NCBI GenBank assembly: GCA_030529995.1
Contig: JAUMVT010000001.1
Span: forward strand, 57,257-121,256
Direction: 5' to 3'
DNA: 64,000 nt
From: Clostridia bacterium
Lineage (GTDB): Bacteria > Bacillota > Clostridia > Christensenellales > Aristaeellaceae
Position numbers and translations under genes: made by a program. Below the pieces are notes generated by a model that saw only the letters and a list, made by a program, of their open reading frames with translations, did not search any database and was not told the DNA's origin. This document shows positions 34,611 through 41,912 of this stretch, piece by piece. Positions within the stretch are counted from its first letter, which is position 1. Every line of letters begins with the position of its first letter.

Positions 34611-35651
34611 ATGCCCGGGAAAATGAATTCCTTTAACGCACTGTCCGCAAAGGATAAGCGCAGCTTTGTGATCAATTGGGTGCTGGATCACGCCATGATC
34701 ATCATCATTCTGCTGCTGGCTGTGTATGTACAGATTCAGCGCCCCCAGTTCTTCGGCGTGCCTTCGTTGGTGAATATTATTTCCCTGACGGCCGTACGTT
34801 TGCCCATGGCACTTGGCGTTGCAGGCTGTATCGTGCTGGCCGGTACTGACTTGACCGGCGGCCGTGTGGCCGGCTTGACCGCTTTCGTGGCGGCTATCCT
34901 GCTGCAGAAGGCAGGCGCCAATGGCCGCTTCATCGTGGACGGCGTTCCGCAGAATGTGGCACTGGTCATCCTGCTGGTGATGCTGATCGGTTCTTGTGTT
35001 GGCTTCATCAACGGTTTCGTTATGGCTAAGTGGAAGCTGCATCCTTACATCATCACCTTGGCCATGCAGATGATCACCTACGGTGCTTATCTGACCCTGT
35101 CCAACTCCAAGCAGATTTCCAGCCTGGATCCCAGCTACACCACCGACTTTGTGACCAAGTCCATCCTCAAGATTGGTACCACTTCCGTGCCCATGTATGT
35201 GCTGTTGGCCATCATTGTGACCGCCATCATGTGGGTGGTATGGAACAAGACCACCTTCGGCAAGAACATGTTCGCCGTAGGTTCCAACGAGGAAGCTGCT
35301 CGTGTTTCCGGTGTGAACGTTATGGCAACCATCATCGGCGTGTTCATGCTGGCCGGCGCTCTGTACGGCTACACCGGCTTTGTGGAAGCTGCTCGTTTGG
35401 GCTCTTCTACCGCTACCTTGGGCCTGAACTATGAAGCTGACGCCATCTCTGCCGTGGTTATCGGCGGCGTGTCCTTCGTAGGCGGCACCGGTAAAATCAG
35501 CGGTGTTCTGCTGGGTGTGTTCATGATGCAGCTGATTATCTCCGGCATGACCTTCCTGGGCATCTCCGGCAACATCACCTACATCATCAAGGGTGCAGTT
35601 ATCCTGATTGCCTGCATCCTGGACATGCGGAAGTACATGACCCGCAAGTAA
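34611..35651 (+). CDS. mglC: Galactose ABC transporter permease
   Basis: 346 residues from ATG 34611 (AGGAGGG upstream), 15 bases after mglA. BPD_transp_2 family membrane protein with eight to ten helices from about residue 22. The conserved cytoplasmic loop reads V-G-S-N-E-E-A-A-R-V-S-G-V-N-V, the EAA-like ATPase contact. It ends directly before a strong terminator. Confidence 0.95.
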   Translation: MPGKMNSFNALSAKDKRSFVINWVLDHAMIIIILLLAVYVQIQRPQFFGVPSLVNIISLTAVRLPMALGVAGCIVLAGTDLTGGRVAGLTAFVAAILLQKAGANGRFIVDGVPQNVALVILLVMLIGSCVGFINGFVMAKWKLHPYIITLAMQMITYGAYLTLSNSKQISSLDPSYTTDFVTKSILKIGTTSVPMYVLLAIIVTAIMWVVWNKTTFGKNMFAVGSNEEAARVSGVNVMATIIGVFMLAGALYGYTGFVEAARLGSSTATLGLNYEADAISAVVIGGVSFVGGTGKISGVLLGVFMMQLIISGMTFLGISGNITYIIKGAVILIACILDMRKYMTRK

Positions 35652-35662
35652 TGATTCACATC

Positions 35663-35699
35663 AACAGACCTGTCGCTTTTTCGGCGGCAGGTCTGTTTT
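35663..35699 (+). terminator. Intrinsic terminator after mglC
   Basis: 14-base-pair stem AACAGACCTGTCGC / GCGGCAGGTCTGTT (one G-U pair) followed by TT. It lies between mglC and the 52-residue gene, whose ribosome site follows at once, so that gene would depend on read-through. Confidence 0.8.
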
Positions 35700-35710
35700 G
35701 GAGGGTAGAC

Positions 35711-35869
35711 ATGGAAGAAAAAAATCCGAAAAAGGATCCGGTTCCTCACAACTGGATTACCAACCTTTATGACAAGCTGAACATTCCTGTGTGGGTGCTG
35801 GATGTTCTGCTGGTCTTCCTGTGCGCCGTGGTGGTGTTCTGCTTCATCTATGGCGCTAACGTTCAGTAA
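35711..35869 (+). CDS. 52-residue single-pass membrane protein linked to the mgl operon
   Basis: ATG 35711 has GGAGGG six bases upstream. A charged cytoplasmic N-terminus (E-E-K-N-P-K-K-D-P) is followed by W-I-T-N-L-Y-D-K-L and one transmembrane helix (about 26-48). It lies between two terminators and so is expressed by read-through from mglC or from an unseen promoter. I do not recognise the family. A small accessory protein of the transporter is the simplest idea, based only on position. Confidence 0.7.
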   Translation: MEEKNPKKDPVPHNWITNLYDKLNIPVWVLDVLLVFLCAVVVFCFIYGANVQ

Positions 35870-35879
35870 AGATTTTGAC

Positions 35880-35912
35880 GCAGCCGAGCATGATGTTTTT
35901 CGGCTGCTTTTT
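35880..35912 (+). terminator. Intrinsic terminator at the end of the mgl operon
   Basis: GCAGCCG...CGGCTGC hairpin followed by TTTTTCATTTT. Confidence 0.85.
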
Positions 35913-35924
35913 CATTTTCGTTTC

Positions 35925-35952
35925 TTGCATTTGCGGGGCGATATGGTATACT
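35925..35952 (+). promoter_or_regulatory. Promoter of proA
   Basis: TTGCAT (35925-35930), 16-base spacer, TATACT (35947-35952), about 27 bases before the start codon. Confidence 0.7.
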
Positions 35953-35978
35953 TGTGCCATTGAATGCTGGAGGGGATG

Positions 35979-37280
35979 ATGAGTATGGATCTCCATCAAA
36001 TGGCCGGTCAGGCACGGGAAGCAGCATGGACGCTGGCAGCAGTTTCCTGCGAAAAGCGGAATGAAGCCTTGCTTACTATGGCGGACTGCCTTGCGGAAGA
36101 TCAGGCAGCCATATTTGCCGCAAATGAAAACGATGTAGCCAGAGCAAAGCAGGAAGGTCTGGCTGCACCGCTGGTGGGCAGACTTTGCTTCGGCAAGGAG
36201 AAACTCCGGCAGGTAACGGATGGGCTGAAGGCGTTGGCAGAGCTTCCCGATCCGATCGGACAGACTACCCTTGCACGGGAAATCACGGAAGGACTCAAGC
36301 TGTATCGGGTGACGTGCCCCATTGGCGTGATCGGCGTAATCTTCGAAAGCCGTCCGGATGCGCTGGTGCAGATTGCTTCCCTTGCCTTGAAGAGCGGCAA
36401 TGCTGTGCTGCTGAAGGGCGGCCGTGAAGCACTGGAAACCAACCATGCTTTGTGCAACAGCCTCCGTCGGGCGGCGAAGCAAGCCGGTTTGCCGGAAAAC
36501 TTCGCCCAGCTGATGGAGAGCCGGGAAGATGTGGCTGCCATGCTCAAGGAGGATACCCTCATTGACCTGATTATTCCCCGAGGCAGCAACGCTTTTGTGC
36601 GCTACATTATGGACAACAGCCGCATCCCTGTGCTGGGGCATGCTGACGGGATCTGCCACGTCTACGTGGATCAGGCAGCGGATTTGGATATGGCAGTGAA
36701 CATTGCGGTAGACAGCAAGGCGCAGAACGTGGCCGTGTGCAATGCCATGGAAACTTTGCTTGTGCACCGGGAGATTGCGTCTGCTTATTTGCCTAGGGTG
36801 GCGGAAGCGATGAAGGCTGCTGATATCCGCCTGAAAGGTGATGCATCAGTGCAGGCCATCATTGATTGCGAACCTGCCACCGAGGAAGATTGGCGAACCG
36901 AATATCTGGATCGTATCCTCTCCATTCGTGTAGTGGATTCTCTGGAACAGGCGATTGAACATATCAATCGCTACGGTTCCCATCATACGGACTGCATTGT
37001 GACAGCGGATGACGAGGCGGCAGCTCAGTTCCTTACCCGTGTGGACAGTGCCGGCGTGTATCGGAATGTATCCACCCGCTTTGCGGACGGCTTTGTGTAC
37101 GGCTTCGGGGCAGAGGTGGGCATTGCTACGGGGAAGATTCACGCCCGTGGCCCCATGGGTCCTGAAGGGCTGACAACTTACAAGTACAAGCTGCTGGGCA
37201 CGGGACAGCTGATGGCGGAAATGAAGCACGGGGATCGTCATTATACCCATCGGCTTTTGAACGAAGATTGTCCCCTGTGA
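35979..37280 (+). CDS. proA: Gamma-glutamyl phosphate reductase
   Basis: 433 residues of the aldehyde dehydrogenase superfamily; catalytic cysteine near residue 254 in N-V-A-V-C-N-A-M-E-T-L. The ProA hallmarks P-I-G-V-I-G-V-I-F-E-S-R-P and G-F-G-A-E-V-G-I-A-T are present. It reduces gamma-glutamyl phosphate to the semialdehyde in proline synthesis. Several ATGs lie together (35964, 35976, 35979, 35985) around GGAGGGG; 35979 gives reasonable spacing. proB, its normal partner, is not adjacent on either side. Confidence 0.95.
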   Translation: MSMDLHQMAGQAREAAWTLAAVSCEKRNEALLTMADCLAEDQAAIFAANENDVARAKQEGLAAPLVGRLCFGKEKLRQVTDGLKALAELPDPIGQTTLAREITEGLKLYRVTCPIGVIGVIFESRPDALVQIASLALKSGNAVLLKGGREALETNHALCNSLRRAAKQAGLPENFAQLMESREDVAAMLKEDTLIDLIIPRGSNAFVRYIMDNSRIPVLGHADGICHVYVDQAADLDMAVNIAVDSKAQNVAVCNAMETLLVHREIASAYLPRVAEAMKAADIRLKGDASVQAIIDCEPATEEDWRTEYLDRILSIRVVDSLEQAIEHINRYGSHHTDCIVTADDEAAAQFLTRVDSAGVYRNVSTRFADGFVYGFGAEVGIATGKIHARGPMGPEGLTTYKYKLLGTGQLMAEMKHGDRHYTHRLLNEDCPL

Positions 37281-37301
37281 CAGGAAAGTGAGCGATGACT
37301 G

Positions 37302-37961
37302 TTGCAAGCGTTACCCTTTGCCCTTTTCGACTTTGACAATACACTGGCTCGCGGGGATTCCATTGTTCCTTTTCTGCTGTACTGCATCCGCAGGGGCAAG
37401 GCACCTTGGTATCAATTATTCAAGGCCATGCACGGCTTTCTGCAGCAAAAGCGCTGCCCGGAAAAAGTGAGCCATGCCAAGGCGCAGACTCTTTCCTTTT
37501 TGACAGGCGTGAAGCAGGCGGAGATTGATGATCTGGCACGCAGCTTCTGGCGTGATTGTCTCAGTAAACGGCTTTACGCAGAGGCTGTTGAAGAAATGCG
37601 CCGCTTGAAGGAAGCCGGCTATTATGTGCTGGTGGTGTCGGCATCACCGTCTGTTTATATGGACGTGCTGCCGGAATTTTTGCCGGCAGACGGGGTCATT
37701 GCCACAACCTGCGGCATGGATGAACAGGGGTGCTTTAACGGTCTGGTTGGGGAGAATTGCAAGGAACTGCAAAAGCCTTTGCGCATTGCGGCTTATCTGG
37801 CGGCCAAGCACTTGGTGCTGCTGCCGGAAAAGTCCTGCGCTTATGGGGATTCAAAGAGTGATATTCCCATGCTGAGCCTCGTTTTCTCCCCGGTTTTGGT
37901 CAATCCCAAAGCAGAACTGAAGACCATGCTGCCCAATGCCAGGGTTGTCACTTGGCACTGA
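37302..37961 (+). CDS. HAD superfamily phosphatase (HAD-IB, SerB-like)
   Basis: 219 residues starting at TTG with a weak ribosome site. Motif I is D-F-D-N-T-L-A, motif II V-V-S-A-S-P, and the motif III/IV region G-D-S-K-S-D-I-P-M-L. The helical cap lies between about 30 and 105. Members act on phosphoserine or phospholipid-like substrates, and some are fused to acyltransferases. The substrate is not predictable here. It follows proA by 21 bases. Confidence 0.85.
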   Translation: MQALPFALFDFDNTLARGDSIVPFLLYCIRRGKAPWYQLFKAMHGFLQQKRCPEKVSHAKAQTLSFLTGVKQAEIDDLARSFWRDCLSKRLYAEAVEEMRRLKEAGYYVLVVSASPSVYMDVLPEFLPADGVIATTCGMDEQGCFNGLVGENCKELQKPLRIAAYLAAKHLVLLPEKSCAYGDSKSDIPMLSLVFSPVLVNPKAELKTMLPNARVVTWH

Positions 37962-38094
37962 TCCATCGATTTTTGTGGAAAGTTTACAAAAAAGTCGCAT
38001 TTTCGGCCGGTTTTCTCTTTCCATGAACCCATAGGCTGTGCTATAATGGCATCAGCCTATTTTTTTACTGAGGCTGACGGAAGGAGCGATCTTT

Positions 38095-39147
38095 TTGGTA
38101 GATAAGCAGCTGATGGATCAAATGGAAAAGGTACTGGGACGGTTGAGTATCCCGGTAGCCATTTTAGATAAGGATGGGGAAAATGGCATTCCCGGTGAAG
38201 CACCGCTGCCTCTGCACGACCTGACGGACGGCGTGTGCCAGTCCCTTGGCGGACGGCTGTATCTGCCGGTGAAGCAGCCGGGGGTTGTATTGGCCTGCCA
38301 CGAGGGAATTCCCGGGGCAAGGGACGTGCTGACCCTTGCGGAAGCTCTGCTGACAAGTTTGGGCAGCAATGAAACCCATACGGAAAGCGGCTTTGACGTT
38401 TATCGCCGGATGCTGCGCGGAGAAGTGGCAGGAGCTGAGCTGGAAGCGGCAGCCCATGAGCATCAACTGCCGGAGAATCTGAAGCGCTGCGTCATGGTGT
38501 TCCACATTGTGCAGACGGAAAAGGAGCGCGCCTTTGAGCTCCTCCATGACCTGACGCCTTTGCAGGAAAAGGACGTGCTGATCGATATGGATCGGCACAC
38601 GGCGGCGTTGATTAAAGATGTGACTGACGTGGAAACCTCCGATGAGCTGATGCAGTTTGCCGAGGCTCTGCAGGAAACCTTGATGGGGGAAACGGCGCAC
38701 CAGATGACCGTGGGCATTGGCGGTACCCGCACCACCTTGGATGAAATCCGCAACAGCTACCAGGAAGCCAAGCGTGCCATTGAGGTGGGGCGCATCTTCC
38801 AGCCGGAAAGCAGCATCTATGTATACAGCCGCCTGATTTTTGAGCGCTTCCTGATGGAGCTTCCCCAGGATATCAGTGCCTATTATCATAATCTGCTCTT
38901 CAACCGGAAGACAGCACGTCTCTTTAATGAAGAAATGCTCTACACCATCGAGATGTTCTTCAAGAAGGATCTGAATCTTTCCGATACAGCACGGCAGCTG
39001 TATATTCACCGGAATACGCTGGTATATCGCTTGGATAAGGTACAGCGGCAAACAGGGCTGGATCTGCGGCATTTCGAAGATGCGGTTACCTTCAAACTGC
39101 TGATGGAATTGAAAAAATGCGGCGGAGATCGTCTCCTGACCAAATAA
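38095..39147 (+). CDS. PucR/CdaR-type helix-turn-helix regulator
   Basis: 350 residues starting at TTG 38095 (GAAGGAG nine bases upstream). No N-terminal ligand domain is recognised. A GGDEF-like central domain of PucR proteins occupies about 120-250, and a C-terminal PucR helix-turn-helix ends the protein (about 285-340; L-N-L-S-D-T-A-R-Q-L-Y-I-H-R-N-T-L-V-Y-R-L-D-K-V). A TATAAT at 38042-38047 and a TCAGCCT...AGGCTGA hairpin (38052-38077) precede it. The S41 protease gene follows after 20 bases, so they may share a transcript. The effector is unknown. Confidence 0.88.
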   Translation: MVDKQLMDQMEKVLGRLSIPVAILDKDGENGIPGEAPLPLHDLTDGVCQSLGGRLYLPVKQPGVVLACHEGIPGARDVLTLAEALLTSLGSNETHTESGFDVYRRMLRGEVAGAELEAAAHEHQLPENLKRCVMVFHIVQTEKERAFELLHDLTPLQEKDVLIDMDRHTAALIKDVTDVETSDELMQFAEALQETLMGETAHQMTVGIGGTRTTLDEIRNSYQEAKRAIEVGRIFQPESSIYVYSRLIFERFLMELPQDISAYYHNLLFNRKTARLFNEEMLYTIEMFFKKDLNLSDTARQLYIHRNTLVYRLDKVQRQTGLDLRHFEDAVTFKLLMELKKCGGDRLLTK

Positions 39148-39167
39148 GACGAGGAGGAACCTGAGCT

Positions 39168-40403
39168 ATGAAGAAGAAACTGCTGCTTGTTCTTTCCCTG
39201 CTGCTGGCACTGTGCATCATGAGTTCCTGTGCTTATCTGCCGCTGCTGGGTATTGACACGGGGGATGCTGATACCACTGCCACATCAGAAAGTGACAGCG
39301 ATACCGTAACCATCTCTAAGGAAGACTACGAGCGTTATCAGAAGTTTGATACCCTGCTGCAAATGATGGACTACGTAGAAGAAGGCTTTTACGAGGACGT
39401 GGAGGAGGAAAAACTCCTGCAGGGTGCTGCAGCCGGCTTGTTGGCGGCTACTGGGGATCCTTATACCTTCTACTACACACCGGAAGATTACGCATCCCTT
39501 TGGGAAGATGATGAAGGCGAGTATGCCGGCGTGGGCATCCAAATTTCTGCCTCTTATGCAACGGGCATATGCACCATCAGCCGTGTGTTTGACAATGGCC
39601 CTGCCAAGGAAGCAGGCGTCCATAAGGGGGACATTCTGTATAAGGTAGAGGATCTGTACGTCACGGCAACGAATCTGCAGGATGCAGTGGACATCATGCG
39701 GGGCACGCCTGGAACCACGGTGGATGTGGTGTTCCTCCGTGGCGACGAGGAGCTGACCTTCACCCTGGAGCGGCGTACCATCAATGTGAATCGAATTGAT
39801 TCCATGATGCTGACGGACGATATCGGCTATATCTACCTGTACGAATTTGCAGGGGACTGTGCCGAAAAATTCTCTGCCGCGCTGACCAATCTGCAGGAGC
39901 AGGGAGCAAAGGGTCTCATCATTGACCTGCGTGATAATCCCGGCGGATGGGTGAACGATGCCCAGTCCATCGGCGATCTGTTCTTGGACAGCGGCATCCT
40001 GTGCTATCTGGAATACAAGGACGGCACCCGGGAATATTATCGCACCAAGGATGGCAAGGTGGATATGCCTCTGGTCATTCTGGTGAATGAAAACAGTGCC
40101 AGCTCCTCGGAAATCCTGACCGGTGCATTGAAAGACCGTGCGGATGCTACGGTGGTGGGTGTCACCAGCTACGGCAAGGGCATTGTGCAAAGTGTCATTC
40201 CCCTGAGTGACGGCGCAGGCATGCAGATGACCATTGCCCAGTATTTCACGCCCAATGGCAACGCTGTGCATAAGCTGGGTATTACCCCGGACGTTGAAGT
40301 GGAGCTTGCCGAGGGCGATAACGGCATGCACGAGCTGGGCGACCTGACGGATGCTCAGCTGGCAAAGGCACTGGAAGTCATGCAGGAAAAACTTGCAAAG
40401 TAA
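39168..40403 (+). CDS. S41 (C-terminal processing) peptidase, lipoprotein
   Basis: 411 residues. A signal peptide ends in a lipobox M-S-S-C (cysteine 21), so it is anchored outside the membrane. A PDZ domain (about 120-200; G-V-G-I-Q-I, G-P-A-K-E-A-G-V-H-K-G-D-I-L) precedes the S41 catalytic core, with serine in N-E-N-S-A-S-S-S-E-I-L and lysine in Y-G-K-G-I-V-Q. The catalytic pair is intact. It resembles CtpA/CtpB proteases. AGGAGG lies upstream of the ATG. Confidence 0.95.
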   Translation: MKKKLLLVLSLLLALCIMSSCAYLPLLGIDTGDADTTATSESDSDTVTISKEDYERYQKFDTLLQMMDYVEEGFYEDVEEEKLLQGAAAGLLAATGDPYTFYYTPEDYASLWEDDEGEYAGVGIQISASYATGICTISRVFDNGPAKEAGVHKGDILYKVEDLYVTATNLQDAVDIMRGTPGTTVDVVFLRGDEELTFTLERRTINVNRIDSMMLTDDIGYIYLYEFAGDCAEKFSAALTNLQEQGAKGLIIDLRDNPGGWVNDAQSIGDLFLDSGILCYLEYKDGTREYYRTKDGKVDMPLVILVNENSASSSEILTGALKDRADATVVGVTSYGKGIVQSVIPLSDGAGMQMTIAQYFTPNGNAVHKLGITPDVEVELAEGDNGMHELGDLTDAQLAKALEVMQEKLAK

Positions 40404-40417
40404 ATAAGAACCTATCA

Positions 40418-40461
40418 TGAAAAGTGTGCAGATGATACAAATGTAATCTGCACACTTTTCA
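40418..40461 (+). terminator. Long hairpin after the S41 peptidase gene
   Basis: Perfect 16-base-pair stem (TGAAAAGTGTGCAGAT / ATCTGCACACTTTTCA) with a 12-base loop. The four T bases are inside the 3' arm, so termination may be imperfect. The arm overlaps the -35 region of the next promoter. Confidence 0.6.
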
Positions 40462-40484
40462 CTTGTGAAAAAATCGTTTATAAT
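40456..40484 (+). promoter_or_regulatory. Promoter of the TM1266/ABC transporter operon
   Basis: Weak -35 TTTTCA (40456-40461), 17-base spacer, perfect TATAAT (40479-40484). Transcription would start near 40491, at the base of the first leader helix. Confidence 0.6.
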
Positions 40485-40489
40485 AAAGA

Positions 40490-40600
40490 TGTCAGGAGAC
40501 CGAAGCCTAGCGGAAACGTGCGGCAGAGGGACTGACACAGATGCTTCCTGATTGACGGCTGAGGGCAACCAAGGCCAAAGATGGGAAAGGAGGATGAACC
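40490..40600 (+). promoter_or_regulatory. Structured leader, candidate riboswitch of unknown class
   Basis: Helix P1 TGTCAG (40490-40495) / CTGACA (40532-40537) encloses a GCC...GGC hairpin with a GAAA tetraloop (40505-40524) and purine-rich internal loops (GAGACCGAA, AGAGGGA). A second hairpin GGCT-ga-GG-GCAA-CC-aa-GGCC (40557-40576) has a GCAA tetraloop and G-A/A-A mismatches. CTTCCT (40544-40549) can pair with AGGAGG (40588-40593), hiding the ribosome site of the short ORF that follows. Two GNRA loops with conserved-looking purine bulges and a downstream terminator are riboswitch-like. Fragments recall SAM-I (GAGGGACTG, GGCAACC), but the order and spacing do not fit. Confidence 0.55.
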
Positions 40601-40624
40601 ATGTATCATAGATTTTGCGGATAG
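40601..40624 (+). CDS. Seven-codon leader ORF (MYHRFCG)
   Basis: ATG at 40601, TAG at 40622-40624. AAAGGAGG (40586-40593) lies at ideal spacing (seven bases), a better site than most full genes here have. The stop codon lies in the left arm of the terminator that follows, so a ribosome ending here would cover that arm and prevent termination. Confidence 0.55.
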   Translation: MYHRFCG

Positions 40625-40650
40625 CAGGGCTTAGCTTTGCTATCTTTTTT
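40620..40650 (+). terminator. Leader terminator (attenuator) of the TM1266 operon
   Basis: GATAGCA / TGCTATC stem extended by GGGC/GCTT pairs, followed by TTTTTT (40645-40650). It lies before the first structural gene, so operon transcription must pass it. Confidence 0.85.
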
Positions 40651-40668
40651 CATAAGGAGGCTGTGCCG

Positions 40669-40956
40669 ATGAGTGAGGTTCGGCTGGGATTCGTAGGTAT
40701 CGTGATGGAGCAGAGAAGCCAAGCGGAAAAGGTGAATCACATCCTGTCCCAATACGGGGCACTGATTCGGGGACGCATCGGTGTGCCGGATCAGCAAAGC
40801 GGCATGGGAGTCATTGGCCTCATTGTGGAAGGCAGCAATGACCAGCTGGGCGCCATGACGGGAAAGCTGGGCAACATCCCGGGCGTTACCGTGAAGAGCG
40901 CATTGACAGGAAAAACAACCGTGAAGACAACGGATGAAGGAGAGAAGAGAACATGA
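40669..40956 (+). CDS. TM1266-family protein (iron-only hydrogenase system putative regulator)
   Basis: 95 residues from ATG 40669, with AGGAGG eight bases upstream. It matches the TM1266/TIGR03959 pattern: G-F-V-G-I-V-M-E near the start, I-L-S-Q-Y-G-A-L-I-R-G-R-I-G-V-P, then I-G-L-I-V-E-G-S-N-D-Q-L-G-A-M-T-G-K-L-G. The fold is ACT/NikR C-terminal-like with no DNA-binding domain, so the regulator name is not proven. In other Clostridia and Thermotoga it sits with hydEFG hydrogenase maturation genes; here it leads an ABC importer operon and overlaps the binding-protein gene by four bases. Confidence 0.85.
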   Translation: MSEVRLGFVGIVMEQRSQAEKVNHILSQYGALIRGRIGVPDQQSGMGVIGLIVEGSNDQLGAMTGKLGNIPGVTVKSALTGKTTVKTTDEGEKRT

Positions 40957-41909
40957 TGAAGAAGCTTGTAAGTCTGGCATTGGCCATGCTGATGCTGGTG
41001 TCACTGACTGTTTCTGCCACAGCAGAAGATGCCGTTCGCATTGTGACCCTGAAGGGACCGACAGGCATCGGCATGGTGAAAATGATGAACGACAACGACG
41101 GCACCTATGCCTTTACGTTGGCAGGCGCACCGGATGAGGCAACCGCAGCCATTGTCAGCGGCTCGGCGGATATTGCGGCTGTTCCGACCAATCTGGCGGC
41201 GACCCTGTACCAGAAAACCAACGGCAATGTGCAGCTGCTGGCGCTGAACACACTGGGCGTGCTCTCCATCATGGAACTGGGGGACACCATTCATACCGTG
41301 GAGGATCTTGCCGGGAAGACTATTTATGCGTCCGGCCAGGGCGCAACGCCTGAATATGTGCTGAATTACATTTTGGATGCCTATGGCTTAACGGATCAGG
41401 TGACGGTGGAGTACAAGGCTGAGCATGCGGAATTGGCTACCTTGGCTGCAGCCGGAGAGGTTACCATTGCCATGTTGCCGGAGCCTAACGTCACCAGTGT
41501 GCTGATGCAGAACAGCGATTACCGCATTGCGCTGGACGTGACCGAGCTGTTTGCCGAAGCTGCCGAGAAGAAGGGCGAATCCGCAACCATGTCCATGGGC
41601 TGCGTTATTGTGCGTAAGGAATTTGCCGAGCAGCATCCCGACAAGGTGGCCGCCTTCATGGAAGCCTATGACGCGAGTGTTGCCTTCGTCACCGAAAATG
41701 TGGAGGAAGCCAGTCAAATGGTGGAGGCACAGGGCATCATGCCTAAGGCAGCTGCGGCGGCGAAGGCCATTCCTAACTGCCACATTGTTTTTATCACCGG
41801 GGAAGCGATGAAGAACGCCATTGAGCCCTTCTTCCAAATCCTTTATAATGCAAATCCCAAGTCGGTAGGCGGAGCGCTTCCGGCTGATGATTTCTACTAC
41901 ATGCCCTGA
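40953..41909 (+). CDS. NMT1/SsuA-type ABC transporter substrate-binding protein
   Basis: 318 residues. The signal peptide (M-M-K-K-L, hydrophobic to about 20, A-T-A cleavage) has no lipobox. The NMT1-like two-lobed domain begins R-I-V-T-L-K-G-P-T-G-I-G-M. The family takes up sulfonates, nitrate, thiamine precursors, nucleobases or other small organics. The ligand cannot be read from sequence. Coupling to TM1266 suggests a substrate tied to hydrogenase or cofactor metabolism (inference). Confidence 0.88.
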   Translation: MMKKLVSLALAMLMLVSLTVSATAEDAVRIVTLKGPTGIGMVKMMNDNDGTYAFTLAGAPDEATAAIVSGSADIAAVPTNLAATLYQKTNGNVQLLALNTLGVLSIMELGDTIHTVEDLAGKTIYASGQGATPEYVLNYILDAYGLTDQVTVEYKAEHAELATLAAAGEVTIAMLPEPNVTSVLMQNSDYRIALDVTELFAEAAEKKGESATMSMGCVIVRKEFAEQHPDKVAAFMEAYDASVAFVTENVEEASQMVEAQGIMPKAAAAAKAIPNCHIVFITGEAMKNAIEPFFQILYNANPKSVGGALPADDFYYMP

Positions 41910-41912
41910 TCT

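Noticed and set aside
40490-40510. Cobalamin riboswitch 3' element (GTCAGGAGACC)
   Set aside because: Only the B12-box-like string is present, right at the transcript start; the long upstream aptamer would have to lie before the promoter.
40490-40600. SAM-I (S-box) riboswitch
   Set aside because: GAGGGACTG and GGCAACC occur, but the spacing is about twice that of the S-box and the GGTGCCAATTCC element and closing P1 helix are missing.
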